Assembly (NCBI RefSeq): GCF_030651835.1
Contig: NZ_JAUSBX010000038.1
Span: 24,366-88,365 of the forward strand
Direction of reading: 5' to 3'
Origin: Methylicorpusculum sp.
GTDB lineage: Bacteria > Pseudomonadota > Gammaproteobacteria > Methylococcales > Methylomonadaceae
DNA: 64,000 bases
This document shows, in pieces, positions 26,944-35,418 of the stretch. A program made the position numbers and the translations under genes. The first letter of the stretch is position 1, and each line of letters opens with the position of its first letter. Under the pieces are notes generated by a model, which did not search any database, had not been told where the DNA came from, and worked only from the letters and a program-made list of their open reading frames with translations.

Positions 26944-27551
26944 ACGAGCAGACTATGACCGTCTTTATCATTGATGATGACGTCGCAGTGCTGGATTCAT
27001 TGACGCTGATGATTGAACAGGCTGAATTGAATGTTCAGGCCTTCCACAGCGCACGCGCATTTTTGGACTACTACCATCCCGGCATGTTGGGTTGTGTCGT
27101 TCTTGATATTAAAATGCCGGAAATTGACGGACTGCATCTGCAACAAAAGCTGATTGAGCTGAATGTTCCGCTACCGGTCATTTTTCTCACCGGGCACGGC
27201 AATATTCCCATGAGTGTCAAAGCAATGAAAAGTGGGGCTTCTGATTTTCTCACCAAACCCGTCAAACGGGATAAATTGATGACGTGTATTGAATCAGCCT
27301 TTGAGGAATGTAAAAACTGGCATATCAGGCAGGCAACCCGGCAACACGCGCAAAACTTGCTGTCGACACTGACCGATCGGGAAATGGAAGTGATGAAGCT
27401 GGCGCTGGATGGCCAAGCAAATAAACAAATCGCGGTTGAGTTAGGTATCAGTCACCGAACGGTAGAAATTCACAAATCCAGAGTATTGCAAAAAACAGGT
27501 GTCGATAATTTGCTTGAGCTGGCGCGCATCGTTGCGGATACCGCTGCATGA
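26940..27551 (+). CDS. FixJ/NarL-type response regulator
   Basis: 203-aa partner of the preceding kinase. The receiver is complete: 'FIIDDDVAV', phosphorylated Asp in 'CVVLDIKMPEIDG', Thr in 'FLTGHGNIPMSVKAMKSGA', Lys in 'FLTKPVKRDKL'. The C-terminal LuxR-type helix-turn-helix reads 'LTDREMEVMKLALDGQANKQIAVELGISHRTVEIHKSRV' over its length. The ATGA overlap with the kinase gene shows tight coupling. A second, related soluble kinase (27916-29199) is encoded convergently just beyond and could also feed this regulator. Confidence 0.93.
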   Translation: MNEQTMTVFIIDDDVAVLDSLTLMIEQAELNVQAFHSARAFLDYYHPGMLGCVVLDIKMPEIDGLHLQQKLIELNVPLPVIFLTGHGNIPMSVKAMKSGASDFLTKPVKRDKLMTCIESAFEECKNWHIRQATRQHAQNLLSTLTDREMEVMKLALDGQANKQIAVELGISHRTVEIHKSRVLQKTGVDNLLELARIVADTAA

Positions 27552-27595
27552 AAAGCAAGTAACTGATCATCAATTCTTGTCATTATTCAGTGTTG

Positions 27596-27613
27596 GGTTG
27601 GCTATCGCCAACC
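27596..27613 (+). terminator. Hairpin after the FixJ-like gene
   Basis: 'GGTTGGC' - TATC - 'GCCAACC' is a perfect 7-bp GC-rich stem 45 bases after the regulator stop codon. It has no U-tract, so termination is only possible, not shown. Confidence 0.4.
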
Positions 27614-27753
27614 TCAAGCTACTCGGTGCAGCACCTTTGTTTTGTTGTTCGGCTGAAAGTTACAAAAAATGTATCTGCTCTAGCAATACCCAGTTTGAAC
27701 TTTTGATGTGGCTTGGAGGGTAGGCGAAAGCCTAAGATACAGACTATTGATTG

Positions 27754-27905
27754 TCCTGATTATAAAGATCAAAAAATCGTCATCTCGGCAGGGATTGCCG
27801 AGATCCAGATACCATGGATGGCGAGCACCGAACACCTCCTTGTGCTCTAGATTCCGGCAATCCCTGCCGGAAAGACGTTGTTGCTGATGCATCTTTATAA
27901 CAGGA
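27754..27905 (+). mobile_element. MITE-like element with REP-type palindromes, copy A
   Basis: Ends are 'TCCTGATTATAAAGAT' and 'ATCTTTATAACAGGA', inverted copies with a single indel. Inside are two palindromes, 'TCTCGGCAGGGATTGCCGAGA' and 'TTCCGGCAATCCCTGCCGGAA', separated by 'CCATGGATGGCGAGCACCGAAC'. It is about 152 bp and carries no gene. An inverted copy lies at 32539-32703. This copy ends 11 bases before the stop codon of the convergent kinase gene. Confidence 0.8.
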
Positions 27906-27915
27906 TGAGGTTTGC

Positions 27916-29199
27916 CTACACGTCAGCAAATGGCAGCGAGAAAAGGAATATAGCGCCAGAACCGGCACAGGATTCAACCCAAAGCTTTCCGCCGTTTGCT
28001 TCAATCAGTGATCGGCTGATAGCAAGCCCCAAGCCCATACCGGTTGGCTTGGTGGTAAAAAAGGGGTCGAAAATATGTTTGATCGTTTCAGCATCCATAC
28101 CTGGCCCATTATCCTGAACCGTAACCTGGGCCATGTTCGAGCCGGCCCGGGTACTTACCCTGATAATAATCGAGGCATCGGACAGGCCTGCTTCACGCAT
28201 CGCCTCGACGCTGTTGCGCAACAAATTGACCAGTACTTTTTTCACTTGAATCTGGCTACAAAGGACTAACGGTAACGAATAATCCAACTCCAGCTCGGGC
28301 TGAAATCCGCCAAAACCGTCATTTCTAGCCACGATTACCGCTTCTTCTACCAAACGGTTCAAATCAATCGGCTCGAATATGAGTTCGCCTTTATGCAAAA
28401 AATCGAGCAATTCATGCAGGCTTTGTCCGGCCCGATGTGCCTGATCGATACAGCCTATGAGTGCGCGTTTTAATTGATCGGAATTTTCAGACCCACTATT
28501 TAAATAACGGACCGCAACTTCGCTGTAGACGGAAATGGCATTGAGCGGCTGATTGAGATCATGCGCTATAGCCGAAGCGGTCTGCGCAGCTACCTGTTGC
28601 TGTAACAGATATTCCATATTGGCGCGTTGTTGCTGTAACGTTCTTTCCAGGGATTTACGTCTGGTAATATCCGTCATAATGGTGTGAATGAAGCAGTTCT
28701 CCTCATCACCGTTCTTGATTCTTCGGCTTTCCAGTTGCACATCCAGCAATTTCCCATCCGCATGCAGGATTTCCAACTCGATAGTGACGTTAAAACGGGT
28801 CCTGCAGACCTCTTTCAAATAGTCTCTGAACAGCTTGCGGGAAGGCAAAAACGTAACCAGCGAATAACCGATAATAAACTGACGAGCCTTGCCCAGCATC
28901 GCTGCGCCCGTCAGATTGATTTCCTTCACCACACCGTTTTTATCCAGTGTAAAAAAACCGACGGGGGCATAATCGTAGAGCTGTGTGTAGCGTTCCAGTG
29001 CCTCCGAGGCTTGCGCTTGTGATGCCAGCAACTCGACATTTTGCATTTCCAGTTCGATCTGATAGACCTGTAACTCGTGGAACAATTTATTGATGTCTTT
29101 GAGCTTGATTAGTTCGCTTTTGGGCTTTGCAGCAAGCAGCATTTCAGCTCGCTTGCGTAAATTGTTTTTTTTAATGGCGATTCCGGGCATTTTTTTCAT
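27916..29199 (-). CDS. PAS histidine kinase co-transcribed with the CheB-CheR fusion
   Basis: 427-aa soluble kinase. An N-terminal helical region ('LHELQVYQIELEMQNVELL') precedes one PAS domain ('LYDYAPVGFFTLDKNGVVKEIN'), then H box 'ASAIAHDLNQPLNAISVYSE', N box 'LVNLLRNSVEAMRE', G1 'DNGPGMDAETIK', 'FDPFFTTKP' and 'GMGLGLAISRSLIE'. The core is closely similar to that of the kinase at 25105-26943 ('QTASAIAH.LNQPL.AIS.YSEVA'), so they are paralogues. Its start overlaps the stop of the CheB-CheR gene (ATGA). No regulator gene follows on this strand. Confidence 0.92.
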   Translation of the reverse strand: MKKMPGIAIKKNNLRKRAEMLLAAKPKSELIKLKDINKLFHELQVYQIELEMQNVELLASQAQASEALERYTQLYDYAPVGFFTLDKNGVVKEINLTGAAMLGKARQFIIGYSLVTFLPSRKLFRDYLKEVCRTRFNVTIELEILHADGKLLDVQLESRRIKNGDEENCFIHTIMTDITRRKSLERTLQQQRANMEYLLQQQVAAQTASAIAHDLNQPLNAISVYSEVAVRYLNSGSENSDQLKRALIGCIDQAHRAGQSLHELLDFLHKGELIFEPIDLNRLVEEAVIVARNDGFGGFQPELELDYSLPLVLCSQIQVKKVLVNLLRNSVEAMREAGLSDASIIIRVSTRAGSNMAQVTVQDNGPGMDAETIKHIFDPFFTTKPTGMGLGLAISRSLIEANGGKLWVESCAGSGAIFLFSLPFADV

Positions 29200-31763
29200 G
29201 GCTTCGCAGCTCGAAATTCCGCTTCCAATCGCTTGGTTTCACAGATATCAATTAAGGTAATGACCACGCCGTCGATGACATTATCCTGCGTCCGGTAGGG
29301 CATGATCCGCACTTTATACCATCGACCATCGTGGGTCATTATTTGCTTGTCAGAATAAACCAAAGTTCTGAGCACCTCTCGGGCATCCGTTAATAATTGC
29401 GGATAATCAAGTTCAGTCACGATATCGGAGAGCGGACGCCCCACATCCCCCGGAATCAGTTTGAAAAGATGGGTAGCATGAGTGGTGAAACGGCGTATAT
29501 TCAACGAGTTATCCAAAAACACCGTGGCAATTTCCATGCTGTCCAGCAAATTTTTCATGTCATTGTTAACCCAGGTCAGATCATCGACTTTGGATTGCAG
29601 CTCGGCATTGACCGTTTGCAGCTCTTCATTCAAGGACTGCATTTCTTCCTTGGAGGTCGTCAATTCCTCATTGGTGGATTGCAGCTCCTCATTGGCGGAT
29701 TTAAGCTCCTCCTGAGAGGTTTGCATTTCTTCCCGGGTCACTTGCAATTCATCTCTGGCCTGTTGTAACTCCTCCTGCAGCATTTTTTGTATTGCGCTGG
29801 ATGTTTTTATTTTCTTCTTGCCTGTTACGGTTTCAGGGACCGCCTGAAACACAACGATAATCATATTACGCAGCGCTTGGGGTTTTTGGATGGCCTGTAC
29901 GATCATATTGATAACATGAGGACTTCCATTGCTGGTTAACGTCAAATTAAGCACATGCACAGGCTCGGATTGCTGCATTGCTTTTTTTAATGCGACGGCC
30001 AGATCATAGCGAATTTCTTCGCGCGCCATCGCATAAATATTCCAATTGGCTTTTCCGGCTGCCGGTTCCAAATACAGGCCGGTACGGCCATTGATGTAAA
30101 GAATATCCCCTTCGGCATTAATCATAACGGCGGCAGGCGCAAAGTTTTGCAGAATCAATTGATCCGCCAGGGCCTGCAAATTAAAGAGAGGATGATTAGT
30201 CATCAGGCGATTGTTTGTCGGCTCATCTCTTGCCAACGCGGCGACAGGGAAATACTTGATAGGAAAATCGACTTGCAGCATTTTGAGCGGATTATCAATA
30301 CGCCAGTACAGCCGCGAATTATTTTCCACCGGCTTGAATAATTGGGTAAATCCACCGATGGTTTCGGCATTGCCGAGCATCAATACACCTTTCTCATTCA
30401 GCGTATAGTGAAATAACGGAATCAACTTTTTTTGTAATTCCGGCCCCAAGTAAATCAGCAGGTTACGGCAACTGAGGATATCCAGCTTGGTAAAAGGCGG
30501 ATCCATGATAATGTTCTGCGGTGCAAAGATCACTTTTTCCCGGATTTCTTTATTAATCCTATAACCGTTATCTTCAACCGTAAAAAAACGATCCAGCCGT
30601 TCCGGGGAAACATCGGCGCTGATATTGCCGGGATAAAACGCTTGCCGCGCCTTTTCAATCGCATCTTCGTCAAGGTCTGTGGCAAAAATTTGCAGCGAGA
30701 ATTCGGCTTGAGGTTTAGCTTCTTTTAAAGCCTCTTTAAACACTATTGCCAGAGAATAGGCTTCCTCACCGGTTGAACAGGCCGGCACCCAGGCGCGCAG
30801 TTCTTTTCCCTTTGGGTAAGCATCCAGAAGCGTAGGGATGGCCTCATTTTTAAGTTGTTCCCACACCTGCGGATCGCGAAAAAAACTGGTTACGCCGATA
30901 AGAAGTTCCTTGAAGAGCAAATCCAGCTCTTGCGGATTTTCGCGCAGGAAACGCACATACCCGGCAATGGTGTGGATCTGATGCAAACCCATACGCCGTT
31001 CGATTCGCCGGTAGATAGTATTTTTCTTGTAAAGCAGAAAATCGTTACCGGTGTGTTCACGCAGTAAAATGATAATCTGCTCAAGCGCACTTTGAGACTT
31101 AAGCTCAATAATCGGCTCCGGTTCTTGCTGTAAACCCCGTGGAGAATGTTTAAAATAAGCCGTAAGTCGCTGCGGCAGATCTTGCGCCGGGGCAATAATA
31201 TCGGCCAAACCGGCATTGATGGCGCTACGCGGCATACCATCAAACTTGGCTGTTGACGGTTCCTGCACCAAAACCAGCCCGGCGTTTTCTTTGATGGCGC
31301 GTAAACCAAACGTGCCGTCGCTGCCCATACCGGAAAGAATGACACCGACCGCTCGTTCGCGCTGGTCTTCCGCCAATGACCGCAGAAAAAAATCAATAGG
31401 CAACCGTAACCCGCGGGGATCAACAGGATCCAGCAAATAAAGGCTACCGTGCAAGATCGACAAATCCTTATTGGGCGGAATGACATAAATACAATCCGGC
31501 TTGACCTTGACACGGTTGCTTGCAGGGACGACTTTCATGGACGTAGATCGCTGCAGTAACTCGGGCAACATCCCTTTATAAGTCGGATCCTGATGCTGTA
31601 TGACCACAAAACCAAGTCCGCTTTCTAACGGAACATGGGAAAAAAACGCTTCCAGTGCCTCAAGCCCACCGGCCGAGGCACCTATTCCGACAATCGGTGG
31701 CGAACTGCTGTCTCTAACCTGGTTTTTACGCGTTGGATTAGTCACACTCTTTGGCCTTTTCAA
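29196..31763 (-). CDS. CheB-CheR-PAS fusion protein
   Basis: 855-aa multidomain signalling protein. The N-terminal CheB methylesterase domain has 'GIGASAGGLEALEAFF' (catalytic Ser), 'IQHQDPTYKGML' (catalytic His) and 'SGMGSDGTFG'. The CheR methyltransferase domain has 'GNDFLLYKKNTIYRRIERRM', 'GVTSFFRDPQVWE' and the SAM-binding 'WVPACSTGEEAYSLAI'. A long heptad coiled coil follows (about 660-745, repeated 'EELxSxNEELQ' units), then a PAS domain. There are no chemoreceptors, CheA or CheW in the window, so a non-chemotaxis role with the overlapping kinase is likely. Such fusions are widespread; their output is poorly defined. Confidence 0.95.
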   Translation of the reverse strand: MKRPKSVTNPTRKNQVRDSSSPPIVGIGASAGGLEALEAFFSHVPLESGLGFVVIQHQDPTYKGMLPELLQRSTSMKVVPASNRVKVKPDCIYVIPPNKDLSILHGSLYLLDPVDPRGLRLPIDFFLRSLAEDQRERAVGVILSGMGSDGTFGLRAIKENAGLVLVQEPSTAKFDGMPRSAINAGLADIIAPAQDLPQRLTAYFKHSPRGLQQEPEPIIELKSQSALEQIIILLREHTGNDFLLYKKNTIYRRIERRMGLHQIHTIAGYVRFLRENPQELDLLFKELLIGVTSFFRDPQVWEQLKNEAIPTLLDAYPKGKELRAWVPACSTGEEAYSLAIVFKEALKEAKPQAEFSLQIFATDLDEDAIEKARQAFYPGNISADVSPERLDRFFTVEDNGYRINKEIREKVIFAPQNIIMDPPFTKLDILSCRNLLIYLGPELQKKLIPLFHYTLNEKGVLMLGNAETIGGFTQLFKPVENNSRLYWRIDNPLKMLQVDFPIKYFPVAALARDEPTNNRLMTNHPLFNLQALADQLILQNFAPAAVMINAEGDILYINGRTGLYLEPAAGKANWNIYAMAREEIRYDLAVALKKAMQQSEPVHVLNLTLTSNGSPHVINMIVQAIQKPQALRNMIIVVFQAVPETVTGKKKIKTSSAIQKMLQEELQQARDELQVTREEMQTSQEELKSANEELQSTNEELTTSKEEMQSLNEELQTVNAELQSKVDDLTWVNNDMKNLLDSMEIATVFLDNSLNIRRFTTHATHLFKLIPGDVGRPLSDIVTELDYPQLLTDAREVLRTLVYSDKQIMTHDGRWYKVRIMPYRTQDNVIDGVVITLIDICETKRLEAEFRAAKP

Positions 31764-32222
31764 TCCTGAACATTAAATTGCATTGATGAATAAAATCTTG
31801 ACCGCTCAGCGTTGATCCTGGAATTATCAGTAGATCCACGAAAAAAACGAGAGCGCTTTGAGTTCGATACTGATGGATCCATGACAGCTAAAGTCAGGGG
31901 GCTAGGTTATTTCCGCCTTACCTGATTTTCGTAGCTGACATCAGCGGTTAATTGAGAAACCCCGCTGGACCCGCTAGAAACAAATTGAAGAACCACTAGA
32001 GACACCGCCTTATTCAGGATAACGATTGATTTTTAACTAGGACTCGCCAGAAGTAAGCAGAAGCTGTTTGAATTAACATGCATGGATACAGGAAGTAAAT
32101 AGTAAGGATTTGCATAGGGAACGGGCCTAACCAACGGTTTTTCAAGCATGACCCGCCATTTCGCCGCGCCATTCTAAACCGAATCCTTGTTAAAAACGAA
32201 ATGAAAAGTATAGGGGCCGGAT
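31764..32222. other. 459-bp gap between CheB-CheR gene and PAAR gene
   Basis: Nothing convincing is encoded. The 70-aa minus-strand ORF at 32014-32226 has no ribosome site, no family features and unusual composition. The region probably contains the promoter of the CheB-CheR/kinase pair. Confidence 0.5.
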
Positions 32223-32516
32223 TCAACCGCCAATCAGTACGGTTGGATAGCCTATGATAATGGTCCCGCCATGGGCGGTCGAATCACCCATTCTGGCAGC
32301 CGGCATTCCGCCTATCAAGACAGTTGCCGATCCTTTGATAATGGAATCAGGCGGCCCCACACAAACCGCCATATCGCTGACCCGGGCCGCAGGAAGCCCG
32401 CCGATGAGTATATTCGGCGCACCCGGTGCAGCAATGGGTCCGCCGACATGAGGAACGGGGCCGGTAGTCATAGGGCAAACATGCATATCGGTCAGTCTGG
32501 CTGCGGGTTGTCCCAT
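32223..32516 (-). CDS. PAAR-domain T6SS spike-tip protein
   Basis: 97-aa protein that caps the VgrG spike. It is made of PAAR repeats: 'GQPAARLTDMHVCPM', 'NILIGGLPAARVSDMAVC', 'TVLIGGMPAARMGDSTAHGG' and a final 'GYPTVLIGG'; His and Cys residues that would bind zinc at the cone tip are present. ATG 32516 has 'GGAGG' 4 bases upstream; the track start at 32567 lies inside a mobile element and is rejected. It has no effector extension. It sits away from vgrG, at the 3' edge of the T6SS locus, directly beneath a MITE insertion. Confidence 0.92.
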   Translation of the reverse strand: MGQPAARLTDMHVCPMTTGPVPHVGGPIAAPGAPNILIGGLPAARVSDMAVCVGPPDSIIKGSATVLIGGMPAARMGDSTAHGGTIIIGYPTVLIGG

Positions 32517-32538
32517 TATTCCTCCGGTTAAGTTAGGT

Positions 32539-32703
32539 TCCTGATTATAAAGATGCTTCAGCAACAACGTCTTTCCGGCAGGAATTGCCGGAATCTAGAG
32601 CACAAGGATGTGTTCGGCGCTCGCCATCCATGGCACCTGGATCTGGGCAATCCCTGCCGAGATGACGTCTTTTGACTGAGCTGATTGATCTTTATAATCA
32701 GGA
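32539..32703 (-). mobile_element. MITE-like element with REP-type palindromes, copy B (inverted)
   Basis: Perfect 16-bp terminal inverted repeats 'TCCTGATTATAAAGAT' and 'ATCTTTATAATCAGGA' delimit 165 bp. Internal sequence is the reverse complement of copy A ('GAATCTAGAGCACAAGGA', 'GCTCGCCATCCATGG'). It starts 23 bases upstream of the PAAR start codon and ends 30 bases after the stop of the 194-aa gene, so it separates these two genes and may affect expression of the PAAR gene. Confidence 0.85.
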
Positions 32704-32733
32704 GTTAGTTTCTAGTGAAAATTGGAATGGTTA

Positions 32734-33318
32734 TTACTGGACAGCGCGGCCGTCACCACCGGCCGCGATATCGATACCTTGCTTCAAAAAGCACTGATAA
32801 TTGCTTTTAACGTGCTCAGGCCCGTTTTGAACCGCCGCCAGCATCACCGCACCGACAACCGCCTTGCCGCTTAACTCATCGGCGGGCGGTACAACCGTTC
32901 CTTCAATCGGTGAGATATTTCCACCGCTCCAAAATGCCGCCATAGCAGCCCAGCCTGCAGCCGTTTTAAGCCGCGTAGCTTCGGCTGCCGCTAAAGCCTT
33001 CGTCCGGTTTTCATCGGTCGGTTTATACACCCAAGCCTCTGCCAGTTGAATTGCCTGAGTATCGGTAAGCGGTGAGTTTTCATTCAGGCCTTTACGAGCC
33101 GACAAACAAGCCCACCAGGTCGCCTCACGTTTCGGTAACGCGCCAGCCAAAAACCGAACCGCGTCAGGATAAAGCTCTTTTTCTATCAACTGTGACAAAA
33201 AGTCAGCCGGAGCAGTATCGTCTTTTAATAACTGCAATGCCTCGCCTTCCAATTCAAGACCTAAACAGACAGCAGCTGCCGTTGGGTGCTTGATTTTAAC
33301 CAGGTTCTTTTCAGACAT
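32734..33318 (-). CDS. Conserved-looking cytoplasmic protein in the T6SS locus, function unknown
   Basis: 194 aa, soluble, alanine-rich and helical; no signal peptide or membrane segment. Recognisable segments are 'YPDAVRFLAGALPKREATWWACLSAR' and 'AGWAAMAAFWSGGNISP' (each quoted in part), ending with 'AAGGDGRAVQ'. It resembles a small family often found beside PAAR/T6SS genes, but I cannot name it with certainty. Placed just upstream of the PAAR gene on the same strand, it could be an adaptor, chaperone or accessory for spike loading; this is inferred from position. The ribosome site is weak ('GAG' about 9 bases before ATG). Confidence 0.75.
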   Translation of the reverse strand: MSEKNLVKIKHPTAAAVCLGLELEGEALQLLKDDTAPADFLSQLIEKELYPDAVRFLAGALPKREATWWACLSARKGLNENSPLTDTQAIQLAEAWVYKPTDENRTKALAAAEATRLKTAAGWAAMAAFWSGGNISPIEGTVVPPADELSGKAVVGAVMLAAVQNGPEHVKSNYQCFLKQGIDIAAGGDGRAVQ

Positions 33319-33824
33319 TTATAAATCTCGGCTTATGTCCATCTTTAACAGTGAATATGCCCCTAAAGCGGACACTTTCATTTTTCGTTGTCATTCAACA
33401 TAGTCAGTTTAAAGCTATTGGCTTATCCAAGCTACCCGGCTTGACCCACAATGCCAGACCCAATGCCGTTAAGTTAAGCATTTTACTAACCGCCCCTCTT
33501 CTTTGAAAAAGAGGGGTTGGGGGAGATTATATGAATAAATCCCCCTCGATCCCCCTTTTTAAAGGCACTGTTCGCGTTAATAGTAGGAGTCGCCCCGGCA
33601 GGGATTGCCGGGGTCCAGAAGCCATGGATGGCGTTGGGCTTTCACATCCTTGTGACCTGGATTCGCTTACGCGGTCTAACGGCTCCGGCAATCCATGCCG
33701 GAATGACGGCGTTGATTTACTTTCAACTACTAACGCGAACAGTGCTTTATTAAAGGGGGGAAGAAGCCAAACTTAACGGTATTGCTCCTAAGGGTAGCCA
33801 CTATCCTACCCGCAATAATGGCAC
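33319..33824. other. Intergenic region filled by a nested inverted-repeat element
   Basis: No gene; the 33461-33784 element accounts for most of the 506 bases. The 81-aa plus-strand ORF at 33531-33776 lies wholly within the repeats and is not coding. Confidence 0.6.
33461..33784. mobile_element. Nested MITE-like element with three layers of inverted repeats
   Basis: Outer ends 'CAATGCCGTTAAGTTAAG' (33461) and 'CTTAACGGTATTG' (to 33784) match those of 16798-16930. A middle pair, 'CCCCCTTTTTAAAGG' plus 'CACTGTTCGCGTTA' (33551-33586) with 'TAACGCGAACAGTGC' plus 'TTATTAAAGGGGGG' (33727-33760), lies inside. The core holds a REP-like unit with the perfect palindrome 'CCCCGGCAGGGATTGCCGGGG' (33593-33613) and 'CTCCGGCAATCCATGCCGGAA'. 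This is best read as successive insertions of one small element into another. Confidence 0.75.
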
Positions 33825-35156
33825 TTAAAATTCCATTCTCGCGCCTAAATTAATGCTGTGACTACTGATATCCTGATAGCCGAGCATCACGTCATAAGAA
33901 ACAAACCCTGATAGCCCATCGGCAAACTGGCCTGAAAGTCCGGTGCCGAGTGTCGCGAAATTACGATCTCCGCTTTGTGTCACCACATTGAAGCGCTGCC
34001 CGCTGGGATCATCGATAAAACTGGCACCGATATTACGGCTTCCGTCTTTGTATTGATGATGCCATTCGGCTCTGACTTGAGCCAATACGACACCAAACGG
34101 CAAACTAAAAGCATAAGAGGATTCAGCGCCTAAAGTCGTTGTCCATGAATCGATGGTCTGATCACTGAACGCCATGCCCCAGCCTTGACCGCCGGTTTCA
34201 CGGTAAGAATCCACCGCAACACCGAGATAATTACCTCTAAAATAAGGTGTTGCGGTCAATGCCCCAAACGCGAAATCATAACCGATGCCTAAACTGTAGG
34301 ACTGCTGATTACCGCCGGGAGCAGCATTGGCTTGAGTATTGACTGACAAATAGGTGATTTTGCGGGTTGTTTCATAGTCGCTTCCGCCATAAGACGCGAT
34401 GGCATCCAGGTGAAAATTATCCCAGAAATAGTACGTTCCATAGATCGATCCGGTATAGGTATCGGTCGTCGTATTACCTTGATTTCTGCCAAATTCGGAA
34501 TTGGAACTCAAATAACTGAACGCAGCCCCTACCACCAGCTCATCAGTCAGTTTGTAATCGGCCCCGCCGGTAAACCCGTAATTGTCGAAATTAAATCCCA
34601 CTTGATCGAAACTATTGTCAACATCGCCTACCTGGATATTCATGTTCAACCAAACACCCAACTTACCGCCCAAACCGAAATCATCGCCTGCCGCGCCACC
34701 TGCAGGCCTGCCATTTTGATAAAACTGCAAGCCCGCCAATTGCGTATTGCCGCCGTTAAGCCCGGCATGAAGATTGGAAATACGGGTTTTGATCGTGGTA
34801 TCCACCAGACCGACCTGACCCGCCGTCACCCGGGTAGCCTGGGTGCCTTGCTGAATGATTTGTTCGGGAGAAATGGTTTGAAAGATTGCGAGACCTTCTG
34901 CTGAATTGATATTAATTTCGTTCTCGAATATCTCAAAGTATCTGCTGCACAAGCTGGAACTGGAACTAATTTCATTAGAACAAGCGGATGAAACCGCATT
35001 GTACAAATTGATCTGGGTTTTATTGAATAGTGTTGGATCCAATTCTAAGGACTCCGCTGATAGCGCCGATGAAAACAACAAGCCCCCTCCCATCACGATC
35101 AAACCCGTATAACTTATACTTAGGTTATCCATCCTACTGCTCAACTTTTTCTTCAT
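33825..35156 (-). CDS. Autotransporter-type outer-membrane beta-barrel protein with short passenger
   Basis: 443 aa. Signal peptide 'GLIVMGGGLLFSSALSA', an N-terminal region of about 140 residues with two cysteines ('VSSACSNEISSSSSLCSRYF'), then an autotransporter beta-barrel domain: 'GLGGKLGVWLNMNIQVGD', 'GFTGGADYKLTDELVVGAAF', 'YYFWDNFHLDAIASYGG' and a C-terminal Phe ('LGARMEF') expected for BAM insertion. The passenger is too short for a classical adhesin, so it may work mainly as a porin-like barrel or display a small helical plug. It sits inside the T6SS locus, divergent from the kinase gene; a functional link is not shown. Confidence 0.88.
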   Translation of the reverse strand: MKKKLSSRMDNLSISYTGLIVMGGGLLFSSALSAESLELDPTLFNKTQINLYNAVSSACSNEISSSSSLCSRYFEIFENEININSAEGLAIFQTISPEQIIQQGTQATRVTAGQVGLVDTTIKTRISNLHAGLNGGNTQLAGLQFYQNGRPAGGAAGDDFGLGGKLGVWLNMNIQVGDVDNSFDQVGFNFDNYGFTGGADYKLTDELVVGAAFSYLSSNSEFGRNQGNTTTDTYTGSIYGTYYFWDNFHLDAIASYGGSDYETTRKITYLSVNTQANAAPGGNQQSYSLGIGYDFAFGALTATPYFRGNYLGVAVDSYRETGGQGWGMAFSDQTIDSWTTTLGAESSYAFSLPFGVVLAQVRAEWHHQYKDGSRNIGASFIDDPSGQRFNVVTQSGDRNFATLGTGLSGQFADGLSGFVSYDVMLGYQDISSHSINLGARMEF

Positions 35157-35418
35157 ATTCCCCCCGGAATTATAATTTTAAATATTCGTTATCCCTGGCT
35201 TTCCGGGCTTAATTACCACTCAAAGCAATGGCACCGGCAAGGTTTGTAAGGATTAAATTCTAGCTCAAAAATCTGATCGGATTATATTTGCCCAATGCAC
35301 TGCTTGATTGATTTGTAAGCCTTTTGAGGGATTGTTCAATATTACAATTGCGGCTGTCAATCTAAATAAGGAGTCAATACTATAATGAAGGCTCCACATC
35401 CGATTTATTGAGGCCGTA

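Noticed and set aside
32014-32226. 70-aa ORF after the PAAR gene
   Set aside because: No ribosome site or recognisable features; the overlap with the PAAR stop looks accidental.
33531-33776. 81-aa ORF
   Set aside because: Entirely within nested inverted repeats; an artefact of palindromic sequence.
27754-33784. The repeated palindromes as a CRISPR array
   Set aside because: The units are few, unevenly spaced and bounded by terminal inverted repeats; there are no uniform spacers and no cas genes.
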